Shown here: one piece after another, positions 32,421-43,194 of the stretch
Layout: every line of letters begins with the position of its first letter
Position numbering within the stretch: position 1 is the first letter of the stretch
From: Branchipolynoe longqiensis
Lineage: Eukaryota > Annelida > Polychaeta > Phyllodocida > Polynoidae
Assembly: GCA_030323885.1 (NCBI GenBank)
Contig: CM059199.1
Location: 35,286,590-35,350,589, forward strand
Direction of reading: 5' to 3'
DNA length: 64,000 bases
The notes under the pieces: generated by a model
Database searches by the model: none
Told to the model about the DNA's origin: nothing
The model's input: only the letters and a program-made list of their open reading frames with translations
Program-made: the position numbers and the translations under genes

Positions 32421-32609
32421 CACATGACCAACACAACTTTATCTATTCACAATTATTATGGTTGAATAGGACTATAATTATAACTATCTGTTTAAGGAAA
32501 AGAAGAAGAACTCTGAGGGAATCTGTAGTCAAGCTGTGATTATTAGGTATATTCAGCATTGATAACCTTTCTTTGCTGTTAGAGTAACGTAGACCAGGGA
32601 ATACATATA

Positions 32610-32897
32610 CAGTATAACCCCGTTAAACCAAGCTCGGTTAAACCAAACTTTTTTCGGCGGCCCGGCAAAATACTACCATTTCTCATATAACAAAGTTGGT
32701 TAATCCAAATTATTGGTTAAAACAAACAACATTTTCGGACCTCAGGCCACTTCCGGTACGGTTAAACCAAAGTTTCATGTGGTTATAAGGTCATCTGAGA
32801 GCACACCGACTTTTTGTTATATGAAGTCACCATAGAAATTTGTTTTGATTAACCGATCGTTTGGTTTAACCAAGCTTGGTTTAGCGGGGTTATACTG
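32610..32897. mobile_element. Pogo-like MITE 1 (CAGTATAACCCCG)
   Basis: TIR 'cagtataaccccgttaa' with exact TA on both sides (32608-32609, 32898-32899). The interior repeats 'ggttaaaccaa'. No ORF. CAG ends and TA duplication fit the pogo/Tigger branch of Tc1/mariner. Confidence 0.88.
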
Positions 32898-32969
32898 TAT
32901 GTATATACAAAACAATAATCAAAGTGTCCACACACATTGCATATTACATGTGCAATACACGCTTACTCA

Positions 32970-33061
32970 ATGTCAAAGCCAAAGCTTGGTTAAACCAATG
33001 ATCGGTTAATCCAAACAAATTTCTAGCGTCCCTTCAAGTTTGGTTTAATGGGGTTATACTG
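32970..33061. mobile_element. Pogo-like MITE 1, truncated second copy
   Basis: Only the right portion is present, ending 'taatggggttatactg' at 33061 and followed by TA that also borders the next element. Confidence 0.75.
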
Positions 33062-33063
33062 TA

Positions 33064-33243
33064 CAGTAAAACCTCCCTAACCGACCACTTCAATAGATCG
33101 ACCACTCCCCGATATCGATCGCTGTATTTGGGTTCCAACAAAATCATTGTAACCATATTCTAACTCCCTAAATCGACCACCTCCCTAAATATGGACCACT
33201 TAAAGTCGGTCCCAAGGTCGGTCGATTTTGAGAGGTTTTACTG
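33064..33243. mobile_element. Pogo-like MITE 2 (CAGTAAAACCTC), copy 1
   Basis: 180-bp element with TIR 'cagtaaaacctccctaacc' and TA on both sides (33062-33063, 33244-33245). Inside are repeated 'gatcgaccac' motifs. Copy 2 is at 36549-36726. Confidence 0.88.
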
Positions 33244-33574
33244 TATATATATATATAGATTGACAGGATTTCTCAATGGAGTAAAACTGAAATGCTACTT
33301 ATAGAGAAGAATTATAAAGAAGCGTTCATTCACATAAACTTCCTCAAGGAAAGTCACAGAGACTTTATTTTCAATAATAGTGACTGAATCAATTTGACTG
33401 CGCTATAATATATATATGTGTAATCCTACCTAGCCCATCCCTGCATGACGTCAGAAAATGAACTATTTCACGTTCAAACCAGTAGATAGTGACTGATCTG
33501 TTTAGGAACATAAAGACAAAGTATCCCATGGGGCCCTATTCTTATTAGTTCACGTAATACTTCTAGGATTTGAA

Positions 33575-33830
33575 TATTTGAAGAATTCAGGCCCAAAACC
33601 TTGTAAACGCCAATCCACAAATTTAATTAACAATTTTAATTAAAATTAAAACGATTATACCTCAGGGTAATAGTAATTCTCCCTAATTGCACGTTTCTTG
33701 TGATGAAATGGTTATGGAGCAATGAACAATAAAACAGGAATGCCAAAAATTAATCTTTTGAAGGTTTCACTCCAATGTTTATCTCAATCTCTGAATTGGT
33801 GTTCACTGGGTATTGCGCATGAACTCCTTA
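33575..33830 (+). repeat. Dispersed repeat shared with 50550-50790
   Basis: 'cgccaatccacaaattta', 'atggttatggagcaat', 'ccaatgtttatctcaatc' and 'gaattggtgttca' appear in the same order at 50.55-50.79 kb. Unidentified family. The sequence between 33245 and 33575 shows nothing else. Confidence 0.7.
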
Positions 33831-34017
33831 ATTTTGTTAATATATTTTAACCCTTATTAATACAAGGAATACATGTTTTAAATCACACGACCAGACCGTT
33901 AAGCAACATTGAGCCTCGTCAGTAGGCCTACTTAAATGTGTGATCATAGACATGCTGATATAGGCTTGGAAATTAAATTATAGCTAATCAATTTAGTGTA
34001 TACGCATAACAATCATA

Positions 34018-34632
34018 AGCCGTGTTCACACCAGCGCGTTAAGTCGCCTCAACTAGTTCGCCTCCTATAGTTCGGCTCACATTCGCCGTGTGGACGCGAC
34101 GCTGAGGCGGATTAGGACTGATTCGCCTCATCTAGTTCGCTTCAAGTAAACCACGTCGCGAGGTAGTCCAGATGAACCAAACTAGCTTAAGTCGGCCCAT
34201 CTTGCTTGTGTGGACGATAGCGGTTTACTTGAAGCTGCTTAAGCATGTCACACGCATGCGCAGTCGAGACCTGAGTTTGTTGACTTTCCGGTCGATCAAA
34301 AGCGCATATTATATAATTTTGTCTATGAAACCGCTAGCTGTGCACAGATATACTTTTCAACATTTATTTTTAGGTTTTCACTGCCCAGCAGAAGTTTTGA
34401 CCGTTCCAAAACATTACGACTCAGTCTATACATATCTAGGTCGAACCCACACTCTCTCGTGGCGACGTCGATTAACCGAAAGTGGTGCTGGTTAGTATGG
34501 ACTTGCTCATGCGCAGATATCGATTTCCGCCTTAAACCGCCCCAAATACTTCATGTGTGGACGCAACACTAGTTCGCCTCCTCTAGTTCGCCTTATCCAG
34601 TTCGGCCTAAAGTTGTGGGTGTGAACACGGCT
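34018..34632. mobile_element. MITE 'AGCCGTGTTYACACGG', copy 2
   Basis: Matched TIRs and subterminal 'gttcgcct' repeats. The common core at about 34255-34540 includes 'gtcgagacctgagtttgttg' and 'ctaggtcgaacccacactct'. Its flanking trinucleotides (ATA left, TTA right) differ by one base. Confidence 0.85.
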
Positions 34633-34880
34633 TTAGTACCACCTACATGTCAATGACATGGGTATGCTCACCCCCCACTCACCCTGATTCCTTTCACTAC
34701 CTCCATACAAACAACATAGCGACCCTCTCTCCTCTCTATCCCTCCCTTGTCCAACTGACTTCAAGGTAACTCACTCAACCACTAATATTTCGCCAATAGC
34801 TGATTTCATTCCCACTTGATGCGCGAAAAGGAAGAAGGCAAGGCGGGGGTGGAAAGAAGGCGTTTTTATTGACGCCTCAA

Positions 34881-35075
34881 CAGAGTATACAGAGGAGGAG
34901 AAAGGCTCATGAGGAGCAATGCAAATGAGAGTAAAGTAACAAAGGGGGCTCATAAGGAGCAACAGAGTATACAGAGGAAGACAAAGGCTCATGAGGAGCA
35001 ATGCAAATGAGAATAAGTACAAAAGGGGCTCATAAGGAGCAAATGGAAGATAGGGCTCATGAGGAGCAACAGGGA
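34881..35075. repeat. 82-bp tandem repeat
   Basis: 'cagagtatacagaggaaga', 'aaggctcatgaggagcaat' and 'ggggctcataaggagcaa' recur with an 82-bp period, slightly more than two units. Confidence 0.8.
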
Positions 35076-35106
35076 GGTACAAGATAATAGGAGAGTTCAG
35101 GCAGAG

Positions 35107-36162
35107 TCAGATGTCTGTGGGTGCCGAGGAGCCCTCCACCAAAAAGGCGGAGAGGGCTCGCGGCGCGCCCGAGGGGGCGAGGCGGAGCACGTGTGTGTGG
35201 ACCGCCTCGGGGGTCCAGGTGCCCTGTGCCACAGGGGAGGGGGACCCTCTGTGGTCGGGTTCCCTCTGTGGGCGGGGAGTGTCCGGGGCCTGCGTCGACA
35301 GGGAGCGGGTGGCCCAAAAAAAGGAGGAGGCCCGCTCCTTGGCGAGATCCGGTGAGGAGGTCTGAGGAGGGTCGAGCAGGGGGGCAGCAAAGTCCTCAGG
35401 GCTGGGTGGGGTGGCGGTCGGGGTCGGGTCGGGCGGGTTAGTGAAGGCGGTGTCGTGAGGGTCGGCGGCTGTGATGTCGGCAGAGGGTTCCTCGTGAGGC
35501 TGGGCTGGGCTGTGGTCTGAGGCGTGAGGTCCGAGGTGATGGTCCCCGGCTGTGACTGGGCGGCGCTGCGATCGGTGGTCGCTGGGAGGTTGTCGGTGGA
35601 CGGTGGTGTCGGCGGCTGTGATGTCGGCAGAGGGTTCCTCGTGAGGCTGGGCTGGGCTGTGTTCTGAGGCGTGAGGTCCGAGGTGATGACCCCCGGCTGT
35701 TACTGGGCGGCGCTGCGATCGGTGGTCGCTGGGAGGTTGTCGGTGGAAGTCGCGGGGCTGTCGGCAGTGGTGAGGGTGAGGCGCCGGGAAGGGCCCCCCG
35801 GGCCGGCCGGGGGGAGGCTCTGGGGCGGCTGCGGCAGGGCAGGCGGCCTGGCGTCTCGGGGCAGGTGAGGGCGCCTCCGGCGCGGGCCGGGCCTCCCCGG
35901 CCTCCATGGCGTCCATCCGGGCGTTAATGGCGGCGGCACTCTGTCGCGCCTCGGCGGCAGCCTGGCGCTGCTGAAGTTGGAGGCGCTGGATGGCCTCCAG
36001 TAGCCCCGAGGCCTCGGCGCCCGAGGACCGGTCCGAGGGCGCCGCGGGGGACGCCGGGGCTGAAGCCGGAGACTCGTCCCTCCGGGGCATTGAGGATGGC
36101 CCCGGGGTGCGGGGGGCGGCGGCCCGGGAGCCCTTTCGTCCTTTTCCTTTCCCTTGAGGCAT
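35107..36162 (-). CDS. Pro/Ala-rich ORF, 351 aa, probably retroelement-derived
   Basis: The frame opens at 36276, but the first residues lie in a MITE terminus, so I place the start at MPQGKGKGRKG (36162). The N-terminus is basic. Around residues 60-100 there is a coiled-coil-like stretch (LLEAIQRLQLQQRQAAAEAR, INARMDAMEAGEA). The centre has two tandem 49-residue units (HRQPPSDHRSQRRPVTAG...; DNA period 147 bp). The remainder is Pro/Ser/Thr-rich. GC content is far above its flanks, other frames are also open, and the coiled coil resembles the antisense segment in gag at 7051-7292. I suspect a gag-like or ORF1-like product of an unidentified element. A host gene is possible but unsupported. 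Confidence 0.4.
   Translation of the reverse strand: MPQGKGKGRKGSRAAAPRTPGPSSMPRRDESPASAPASPAAPSDRSSGAEASGLLEAIQRLQLQQRQAAAEARQSAAAINARMDAMEAGEARPAPEAPSPAPRRQAACPAAAAPEPPPGRPGGPFPAPHPHHCRQPRDFHRQPPSDHRSQRRPVTAGGHHLGPHASEHSPAQPHEEPSADITAADTTVHRQPPSDHRSQRRPVTAGDHHLGPHASDHSPAQPHEEPSADITAADPHDTAFTNPPDPTPTATPPSPEDFAAPLLDPPQTSSPDLAKERASSFFWATRSLSTQAPDTPRPQREPDHRGSPSPVAQGTWTPEAVHTHVLRLAPSGAPRALSAFLVEGSSAPTDI
35461..35745. repeat. 147-bp tandem duplication inside the Pro-rich ORF
   Basis: 'gtcggcggctgtgatgtcgg' starts at 35461 and again at 35608 with nearly identical sequence following. The period keeps the reading frame. Confidence 0.85.
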
Positions 36163-36246
36163 GGTGCAGGTGAGACAGCAACCCGAGGTGGAGGACCAAA
36201 CAGAGAAAAGGGAGAGAGCTGGAAGGCCGCAGGAGGGCATTACGAC

Positions 36247-36781
36247 CAAAGCTGCATAATCCGATGAAAACATCAAATTTTCAAAACCAAAACAATTATC
36301 TAGATTTGATTCTACATATCGAATTTAGAGACTGGTGCACTTATTAAACACGTGTCACTACACAGAAGGGAATACTGAGGCAATTTATTAGAATCTGTTC
36401 CTGCAGAAGCCTATGGTGTCAGAGCTTTGCCGTGCTTGCCAAAATTAATGTAGCATGTTTTCACTTGAAATATATCAAAAGTTAGCCATTTAACATAAAA
36501 GTGACTTCAAACAAAAGTAAGGTAGATTATAACGATCAACCTAATATACAGTAAAACCTCTCTAACCGACCACCTCCACAGATCGACCACTCCCCTATAT
36601 CGATCGCTTTATTTGCGTCCCGACAATACCATTATAACCATATTCTGACTCTCCAAATCGACCACCTTCCTAAATCGACCACCTAAAGTCGGTCCCAAGG
36701 TCTGTCGATTTAGAGAGGCGTTACTGTAGTTATCTCGGAAAATTACAGAAACTCAAAACCATCGGACTAGCCAACTTTAAA
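36247..36781 (+). mobile_element. TTAA-ended MITE, copy F, split by a pogo-like MITE
   Basis: Left end 'aaagctgcataatccgatg' and right end 'catcggactagccaacttta'. The pogo-like MITE 2 at 36549-36726 sits in 'cctaatata|gttatctc'. Confidence 0.8.
36549..36726. mobile_element. Pogo-like MITE 2, copy 2
   Basis: 178 bp, TIR 'cagtaaaacctctctaacc', TA at 36547-36548 and 36727-36728, inserted into the TTAA-ended MITE. Confidence 0.88.
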
Positions 36782-36910
36782 TCGCAGCTAAATGTACAAC
36801 TGTCCTCTTACACCGCTCCTCCAGACATACACGCAGCACCAACAAACAGCATTGTCGATATCTGCCACGCAACCAGTCCATCGGTCACTCAACGCGCGGA
36901 CACGAACCCC

Positions 36911-37675
36911 TTTTAAAACTACATAATTTAATGAAAGCTTCTCCTTTTCGAAATCAAAACATGTTAACCTACATTTGATCATATATATCCAAATTGGTCA
37001 TGTTGCTTCGGCAACGTGCCTAATTCGGGACCGAGACAGGACACATAGTGCTGTCGCCTTTTGATTTAGCTAGACCTGTCGTTATCTAATTCCCCCTTTT
37101 AAATATAGGCGGCCCAAACTGAACTAACTCCAAGTGGCGATACCTCGTTTGTGCGCTGGTGGCCGCCACTTGTATCCGGTGACCGATCTCTGACATCACT
37201 TCCGCCCACCACCACTACACCAATGGCGCTCATCCACCAGACGCTGAACCAATAACACCACCCGCCTTTTCTTACTGCCCCACCCGACACTACTATAAGA
37301 CAATTTGACTCGCAAGGGTTGAGTGCTGGGTCGTGGAGAGACTCAAACTTACTACTTGATATTGAAACTTGATCTGATACTCTTGATGAACTTAGATTAA
37401 ATAAAATGGCCATACTATGTAGTCGTGTGTTGTGTCCTGAATTAGATATAATCGCAATTGTTAAGCATTTGCTGCTGCATTGAAGGTAATCCTCAGATAA
37501 TATAAAGTTAACTTAATAGACCTTGATCCTGGCTGAAGATTATGTTGTCCGCTATTTCGGTGTGCACACCAGAAGTAAGTTTCCCTTTTGTTTCCAAATA
37601 TCTCCAAAGTTAGCCATTTATGATAAAAATATCTAAAATAATGTTGCAAAAACTAAAACAATTGGAACTCTGCAA
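36911..37675 (+). mobile_element. TTAA-ended MITE, copy G, split by an LTR-like insertion
   Basis: The left part (36911-37005, 'actacataatttaatgaaag') and right part (about 37450-37675, 'ttaagcatttgctgctgca' to 'ggaactctgcaactta') are collinear with other copies once 37006-37449 is removed. Confidence 0.65.
37006..37449 (+). repeat. Solo-LTR-like insertion
   Basis: Begins TGTTGCTTCGGCAAC (a small hairpin, as in several BEL/Pao and Gypsy LTRs), shares 'taattcgggaccgag' with 29.98 kb, and carries AATAAA at about 37401 followed by 'gtcctgaatta'. Its boundaries are approximate. Confidence 0.5.
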
Positions 37676-37689
37676 CTTAAAAAAATGTG

Positions 37690-38430
37690 TGTTAAGTCAT
37701 GTAATTATCCACTTCGGGAGAAAGTCAGCTGATAAGATCGCACGAATAAAATTCCTCCAAAACAGGGAACAAAATCACCTAAAATTGTATGCGTACAACG
37801 AATCTCAAACCAAAAAAACGCAGGAGGTTCCACACAAGGGAGACAAGAAGCAATGATGGTCCGTTACTAGCAATGGTAAAGTCAAAATGCAGTGCATATG
37901 ATCGCAGTCTAGTTAACATGAATGCCAATATTTGGAATAGATTGCCAGCCACAACACAAAATGCAGAAAACATATCAGTGTTTTAGAAACTACTAAAAAA
38001 TAATGTAACCTAGAAATACAGATGATGTTTAAATGGGTTAACACAAAGGATAGTGAAAGCTGGATTTTGGACTGTTTGCAATCTACAATCTTCTACAATC
38101 TCTATGATCTGCAATCTTATTAAGTTTGGTAATCAGAAACGACATGATTAGGCTATATGTTCAACGTGGTCTTACACAACATGGCTTGTAGTAAAGTGTA
38201 GCGTTGGGATGAGGAATAAGTTAACAAGCCATAAACAAGAAGCAAGAAGACTCAAATTTTTACCAAAACTAAATTCAAAAGATTTGAATCAGATTAGACT
38301 AGTACCAGGGGCATATCTAGACCTTTAATGATGTGTACTCCTAATTTTGGCAGGGTGTTTAGGGGGGGCGCTTAAGCTTAAGCTGGCGGAATTTACACAT
38401 TTTAGACTTGAGTTTTCGACACTCTGGACT
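37690..38430. other. No recognised gene
   Basis: AT-rich. Some sequence ('gattaggctatatgt', 'gtaaagtgta.g.ttgggatg') recurs near 39650-39735, so part is a diverged duplicated repeat. Confidence 0.4.
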
Positions 38431-38438
38431 ACTACATG

Positions 38439-38441
<3 letters not shown>

Positions 38442-38470
<29 letters not shown>
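38442..38470. repeat. (TC)n microsatellite
   Basis: Pure CT/TC run. Confidence 0.95.
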
Positions 38471-38473
<3 letters not shown>

Positions 38474-38524
38474 TTTTTTTTTGACAAAACGATGTGGACG
38501 TTGTACAGCTTTACGGCCAGACAA

Positions 38525-38720
38525 GATCGAAGTGATTGGGTTTGAACCTCTGGGTTTGAACCCTGGTCAAGTCAAACCAATAACTTTCCAAAATGTTCCT
38601 TGTTCCGGCCTACCCTGGAGTTCAACATTCCTAGGATAGGGCAAGGAGCAGTGGAATAAAAAATACCAATTTCCACGATTTAAAATTCCCCTGCTGAATC
38701 AAGTAGGGCTTAATGTACAC
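38525..38720 (+). mobile_element. SINE with alternative body
   Basis: B-box-like 'gggtttgaaccctgg' and linker 'caaaccaataactt' lead into 'ggatagggcaaggagcagtg' and 'aaattcccctgctgaatc', as at 16505-16870, with no standard central body. Confidence 0.6.
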
Positions 38721-38829
38721 ATAAACAATCACACACACAAATTAACATTTTATTAAGCTGACAGCCCACCGTGTCATACACTTTGTACGACCGTGAACAT
38801 GTTGACAACTTTGGATGGCCCCTTACATA

Positions 38830-39382
38830 AGCCGTGTTTACACGGGCGAGTTAAGTCGGTTCATATAATGTGCCTTGCCTAGTTCGCCTCACATTCGCCG
38901 TGTAAACGCGACTCTGAGGCGGATTAGGGCTGATTCGCTTCATATGATTCACTTCATATAAACCACCTCGCGAGGTGGTTTATATAAAGCGAACTAGCTT
39001 AACCACCTCACACGCATGCCCAGTCGAGACCTGAGTTTGTTGATTTTCTGGTTGATCAAAAGCACATATTATATAATTTGGTCTATGAAACCGCTAGCTG
39101 TGCACAGATATTTTTTTCATCATTTATTTTTAGGGTTTCACTGCCCATTTTGTTGTTTACCGTTCCAAACCAATACGATTCAGTCCATACATATCTAGGT
39201 CGAACCCACACTCTCTCGTGGCGACGTCGACAAACCCAAACTGGCCCTGGTTAGTCTGGACTTGCTCATGCACAGATATCGATTTCCTCCTTCAAACTCA
39301 GTACGTGTAAACGCGCCACTAATTCGCTTCATATAATTCGCTTTGTCTAATTCGCTTTGCAATTCCCCGTGTAAACACGGCT
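38830..39382. mobile_element. MITE 'AGCCGTGTTYACACGG', copy 3
   Basis: TIRs match over about 20 bp and ATA flanks both ends (38827-38829, 39383-39385). It carries the common core. Confidence 0.9.
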
Positions 39383-39842
39383 ATAGTTACTCCAATATAT
39401 CACTTCTGACATACCAAATTGGGTGTCCACCGAACCATTAGTTAGGTCCCTGGCTATGCTATGCTAGAATGAGGGTGAAACACAATGTAACACTGGTACC
39501 TGCTGAAAGGCATAACTACTCATATTTGATCTAATGTATGCTATATTGTATGTAATGTAGAATAGTGGTTAACACAGTTCCATTGCAACGAAATCCAAAA
39601 TCAAATGCAATGGAAGAATCCTATTAGGTTTTGTAATCAGAAATGACATGATTAGGCTATATGTAACGTGATCTCACACAATATGGCTTGTAGTAAACTT
39701 CTGTAAAGTGTAGGGTTGGGATGGGGAATAAGTTAACACAACAAACCGGGTGACAGCTTTAGTCCTCCTTCAGGGACCAGCGTAGAGTGACTTTGAATAG
39801 ACGTATTAGAAAGTCACATCCTAGAACTGGCCTGCCACGGGG

Positions 39843-40980
39843 TAGCTTGAAGATTCACCCTTGACTCTGTAGAGGTGAATAACAACCATATAGCTGTGTT
39901 CACACGGGCAAAGTTTATGTCGACTTAGACAAGTCGATTTATATGAATCGATTTAGTGTCGTGTTCACACATGCAGTACTTTTAGCCAGAAATCGATATC
40001 TGCGCATGAGCAAGTCCATACTAACCAGCACCAGTTTCGGTTAGTCGACGTCGGCACGAGAGAGTGTGGGTTCGACCTAGATATGCATGGACTGAATCGT
40101 ATTGTTTTGGAACGATCAAAACTTCTGCTGGGCAGTGAAAACCTAAAAATAAATGATGAAACAAATATATGTGCACCTCTAGCAGGTTCATAGACCAAAT
40201 TATATTATATAGTGTGACGTGCTTAATCCGCCTCAAGTAAGTCGGTTGCGTTCACACATGCCTCTTACGTCGATTTAAGCTAAATCGCTTCATCCAAACT
40301 ACCGCGTGAGGTGGTATCCATGAACCGATCTAGCTGTCGATTCAGCCCTAAATCGCTTTAGCGTAGCGTCCACACGGCGGATGTGAAGCAAACTAGGCAA
40401 GTCAATTTATATGATTCAAATTAACTGCCCCGTGTGAACAGGGCTTATGTAAAAGTTGGAGAAAATATTGTGTCTCACTGTTGATGGTCTTAATTTTGCA
40501 TTCCTATGTTATGTTGATTAACATTTGATCGCTACAATCTGATTGTATATGTTTTCTCTCAAAATATACTCTCCAGAGTGTTCAAATCAGATACTATCAA
40601 GACATAATGCTACAAAATCAGCTTGAAGAGATAGAGTGCATGGAATAAATCCTCTATGTTTGAAAGAACTGGTTGTACCACCTGACTATCCCAGCCAATG
40701 AAAACGACTGCTTCCTGACCTAGATTGGATTATAACCCAGGAACCTCTCAACTTCCTGCCAATGGTTGCCATGTTGACATGTGGGTTCTGTCAATTCAAA
40801 CTTTAAAGTTCATTGATCTACTGGACAAATCTACTAATCAATTCAAAAGTTCAGGGTAAATATATCCGAGTATGTGAAGAATATATTGTGATTCTTAGAT
40901 AGAGAATTTATGTTCTCATTTCATATCCCCACACTTTTTCCAGCTTTTATATATATCGCATGGAGTGAATGTTTTATCTA
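39843..40980. mobile_element. Second copy of the 21328-22455 TIR element
   Basis: Shares 'gtaaaagttggagaaa', 'aataaatcctc.atgtttgaa', 'gaagaatatatt' and the 'gttttatcta' end with the 21-22-kb copy, but the arms are more worn. A MITE of the same family as in copy 1 is inserted at a nearby, different position. Confidence 0.7.
39892..40445. mobile_element. MITE 'AGCCGTGTTYACACGG', copy 4 (reverse core)
   Basis: Termini 'agctgtgttcacacggg' and the inverse of 'agccctgttcacacgggg', TAT on both sides (39889-39891, 40446-40448). The common core is in reverse orientation. Confidence 0.88.
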
Positions 40981-41070
40981 GACACAGGGCACAGAGTGTA
41001 GGTTGTATATAACTTCTCTTAGTCTTATATCTACAAAACAAGGAGATTGTATACATGGGACTGTAAGGTA

Positions 41071-41871
41071 AAGGCCCTGTCACACTACGGCGTTTCTCAC
41101 CGGCGCGCCGGCAACGCGCAAAATATTTGCAACCCGTCGACACACGTCCAACTCTTCGGCGCTTTGGGAGAAAGTTTGACGCAGCGCAGCGTGTTAGTAG
41201 TGTGCTATAAGCGCGCGGCCAACTGGCTTCGATGCGCGGCGCAACAAAGTGTCAACGTCCCGCCAGCGGGTTCCCAGCGTGCCATCAGCGTGTTATCGGC
41301 GCGTTGTCGCCGCGCCGCCCGCGCGCCGACGGCGTGTGAGTAGCACGTCATTAAAGGTTTGCAGAACGCCGGGTAACGTTAGGCACGCGGAAGACGCGCC
41401 AGCAACACGTCAAGACGCGCCAGCAACATGTCCAACACGTCGAGAAACGCTGGAGCAACGCCAATAGCGCACCCACTAGACGGCGATGGGAGGTCACCGA
41501 CGGGCCGAAGGAACGATTGCCGTTTGGCGAAATAAATGCCAATGTTCCGCCGGCGCGCCGCCAACAGGTGTCGACATGTTGCTAACGTCCGTAACGCGCC
41601 CGCCAACACGCTAACGCGCGTTGCGGCCCGTCGAAAGTTTTGTGCAAGCACAAAACGATCGGCGCGTGCCGGTGGCCATGACGGGAGCCGACGTGTTGGA
41701 TTACACGTTGCTATCAGTCTACGTGTACCGACGCGGCGGTAACGCGGCGGTAACACGCCGGCAATGCGCCGGTAACATACCGGACGTGTACCGACGTTTC
41801 GCCCAAAAAGGCAACACGTCGCCATGCGTCGAAGCGCGTTCGTAAGAAACGTCGTAGTGTGACAGGGCCTT
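41071..41871. mobile_element. 801-bp TIR element 'AAGGCCCTGTCACACTACG'
   Basis: Left 'aaggccctgtcacactacg' and a perfect inverse on the right with TA on both sides (41069-41070, 41872-41873). The interior is very rich in CGCGCC and GGCGCG-like words and 'caacacgtc'. ORFs inside are GC artefacts. Confidence 0.88.
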
Positions 41872-42017
41872 TAGTGGCAAGCATCTGTTTATTGTAACCA
41901 CCATGTCGCCAATATATACGCCCAAGAATGCACACTGTAACTATGTATTTATTATGCACATTCAAAACTGCTCGAAAAGGTCCCAACCATGTCACATTCC
42001 AGTTTGACATTGTTTAC

Positions 42018-42325
42018 CAGGGCCGCGTTCAGGGTACGTCTCGGCGACGTCGCGGCGATGCTTTTTGGCTTATTTGCGTTCAGGGTGCGTCATGGTGACG
42101 TCTCGGCGACGCCTCCCTTTTCAGATAGGAGACAAAAAGTGCCTCGAAAATGGCCGCCGTCTCCAGTGGTTTCAGCCTATCACAGCACAGCTTTCCCATT
42201 GCAAATGGCCGCCGCCTATGGGGGCGGCCATTTTCGAGACAACCAACTGCTTTTGCCATTCAGACTGGCGTGACGTCATGCCCGTCGGCGAGGTGCCGCC
42301 GAGACGAGCCTGAACGTGGCCCTTG
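42018..42325. mobile_element. TIR element 'GGCCGYGTTCAGGG', copy 2
   Basis: Ends 'ggccgcgttcagggtacg' and 'gagcctgaacgtggcc'. Interior matches copy 1 in reverse ('gcctcgaaaatggccgccg'). Confidence 0.8.
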
Positions 42326-42551
42326 TTTGACCATGGCCTCGTCGGCTGGACAAACCATCGTTCTGATTGGTTCAATCACCCGCGGCTATCCACTGGTGTA
42401 AACTCCATTCAGGTTGAATAAAAAACCACGATGGAGTGCCTTTAGCGTTATGTGTCTCGCCAACCTGGTAATATAAACACGAGTCGCAAAATGTCAAGTG
42501 CCTACCACCAGGGTCTGTGAGAGGGAAGTTGGGGTCAGCCGGTACATCAGT

Positions 42552-43020
42552 CCAGTGTGGCGGTTTCAGCCTGTTCCTGTGCTCAGACGTGTACCTCGCT
42601 TCTGTGCATGCGTCAGAATCTAATAAGCATGGCCGTAATCGATTAACACTACCCGGGCGACTCGGGTCATCCGAGTCGTCAGAATTTCAAATAGAACACG
42701 GCGAGTGGAGTCGACAAATACACGTGCCGTGTGCAAAAAAAGAATAACTTAGATTAATAAAATGGAACTATAGCTAAACTAGGCCATCATAACATACTTT
42801 AAATCCTATTTTGCTGTAGTTTTATCGGTTATTAAAAAAAAAAGAAAAAATTGTCCACCCGAGTGCGGAGAAGCGTATTCGATTATTCGACCCGAGTTTG
42901 TAGGATGTGCGCATGCGCCAATAAGTGGCTCGGGTGACCTGAGTTGATGCGAAATCCGCGCATGCGCAGAAGCAACGGGACACGGCTGAGCACGGGAACA
43001 AGCTGAAACCGCCACACCGG
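42552..43020. mobile_element. TIR element 'CCRGTGTNGCNGTTTC', copy 1
   Basis: 'ccagtgtggcggtttcagcc' and the inverse of 'ccggtgtggcggtttcagc'. Inside are two roughly inverted 'gcatgcg' blocks and a 'ttattaaaaaaaaaagaaaa' run. No satellite monomer is present. Confidence 0.75.
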
Positions 43021-43194
43021 GGCACGGAAAGCCACAAAGGTGGTATTCGATTATGACGGGCCAGGCGACTCTGGTCACCCGAGGCATTAGGATTTCAAAT
43101 AGAACACAGTGAGTGGAGTCTAAAAATACTCGTGCCGTGTGCAAAACTACCCGACCTCAGTAACCCACGTCATGGCTGCGGGTGGCTAGGAGCG

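Noticed and set aside
41047..42010. Arg/Ala-rich overlapping ORFs
   Set aside because: All lie inside the GC-rich TIR element at 41071-41871 and are open on both strands; no domain is visible.
42806..43144. 112-codon antisense ORF
   Set aside because: Lies across the TIR element 42552-43020 and its duplicated flank; no domain.
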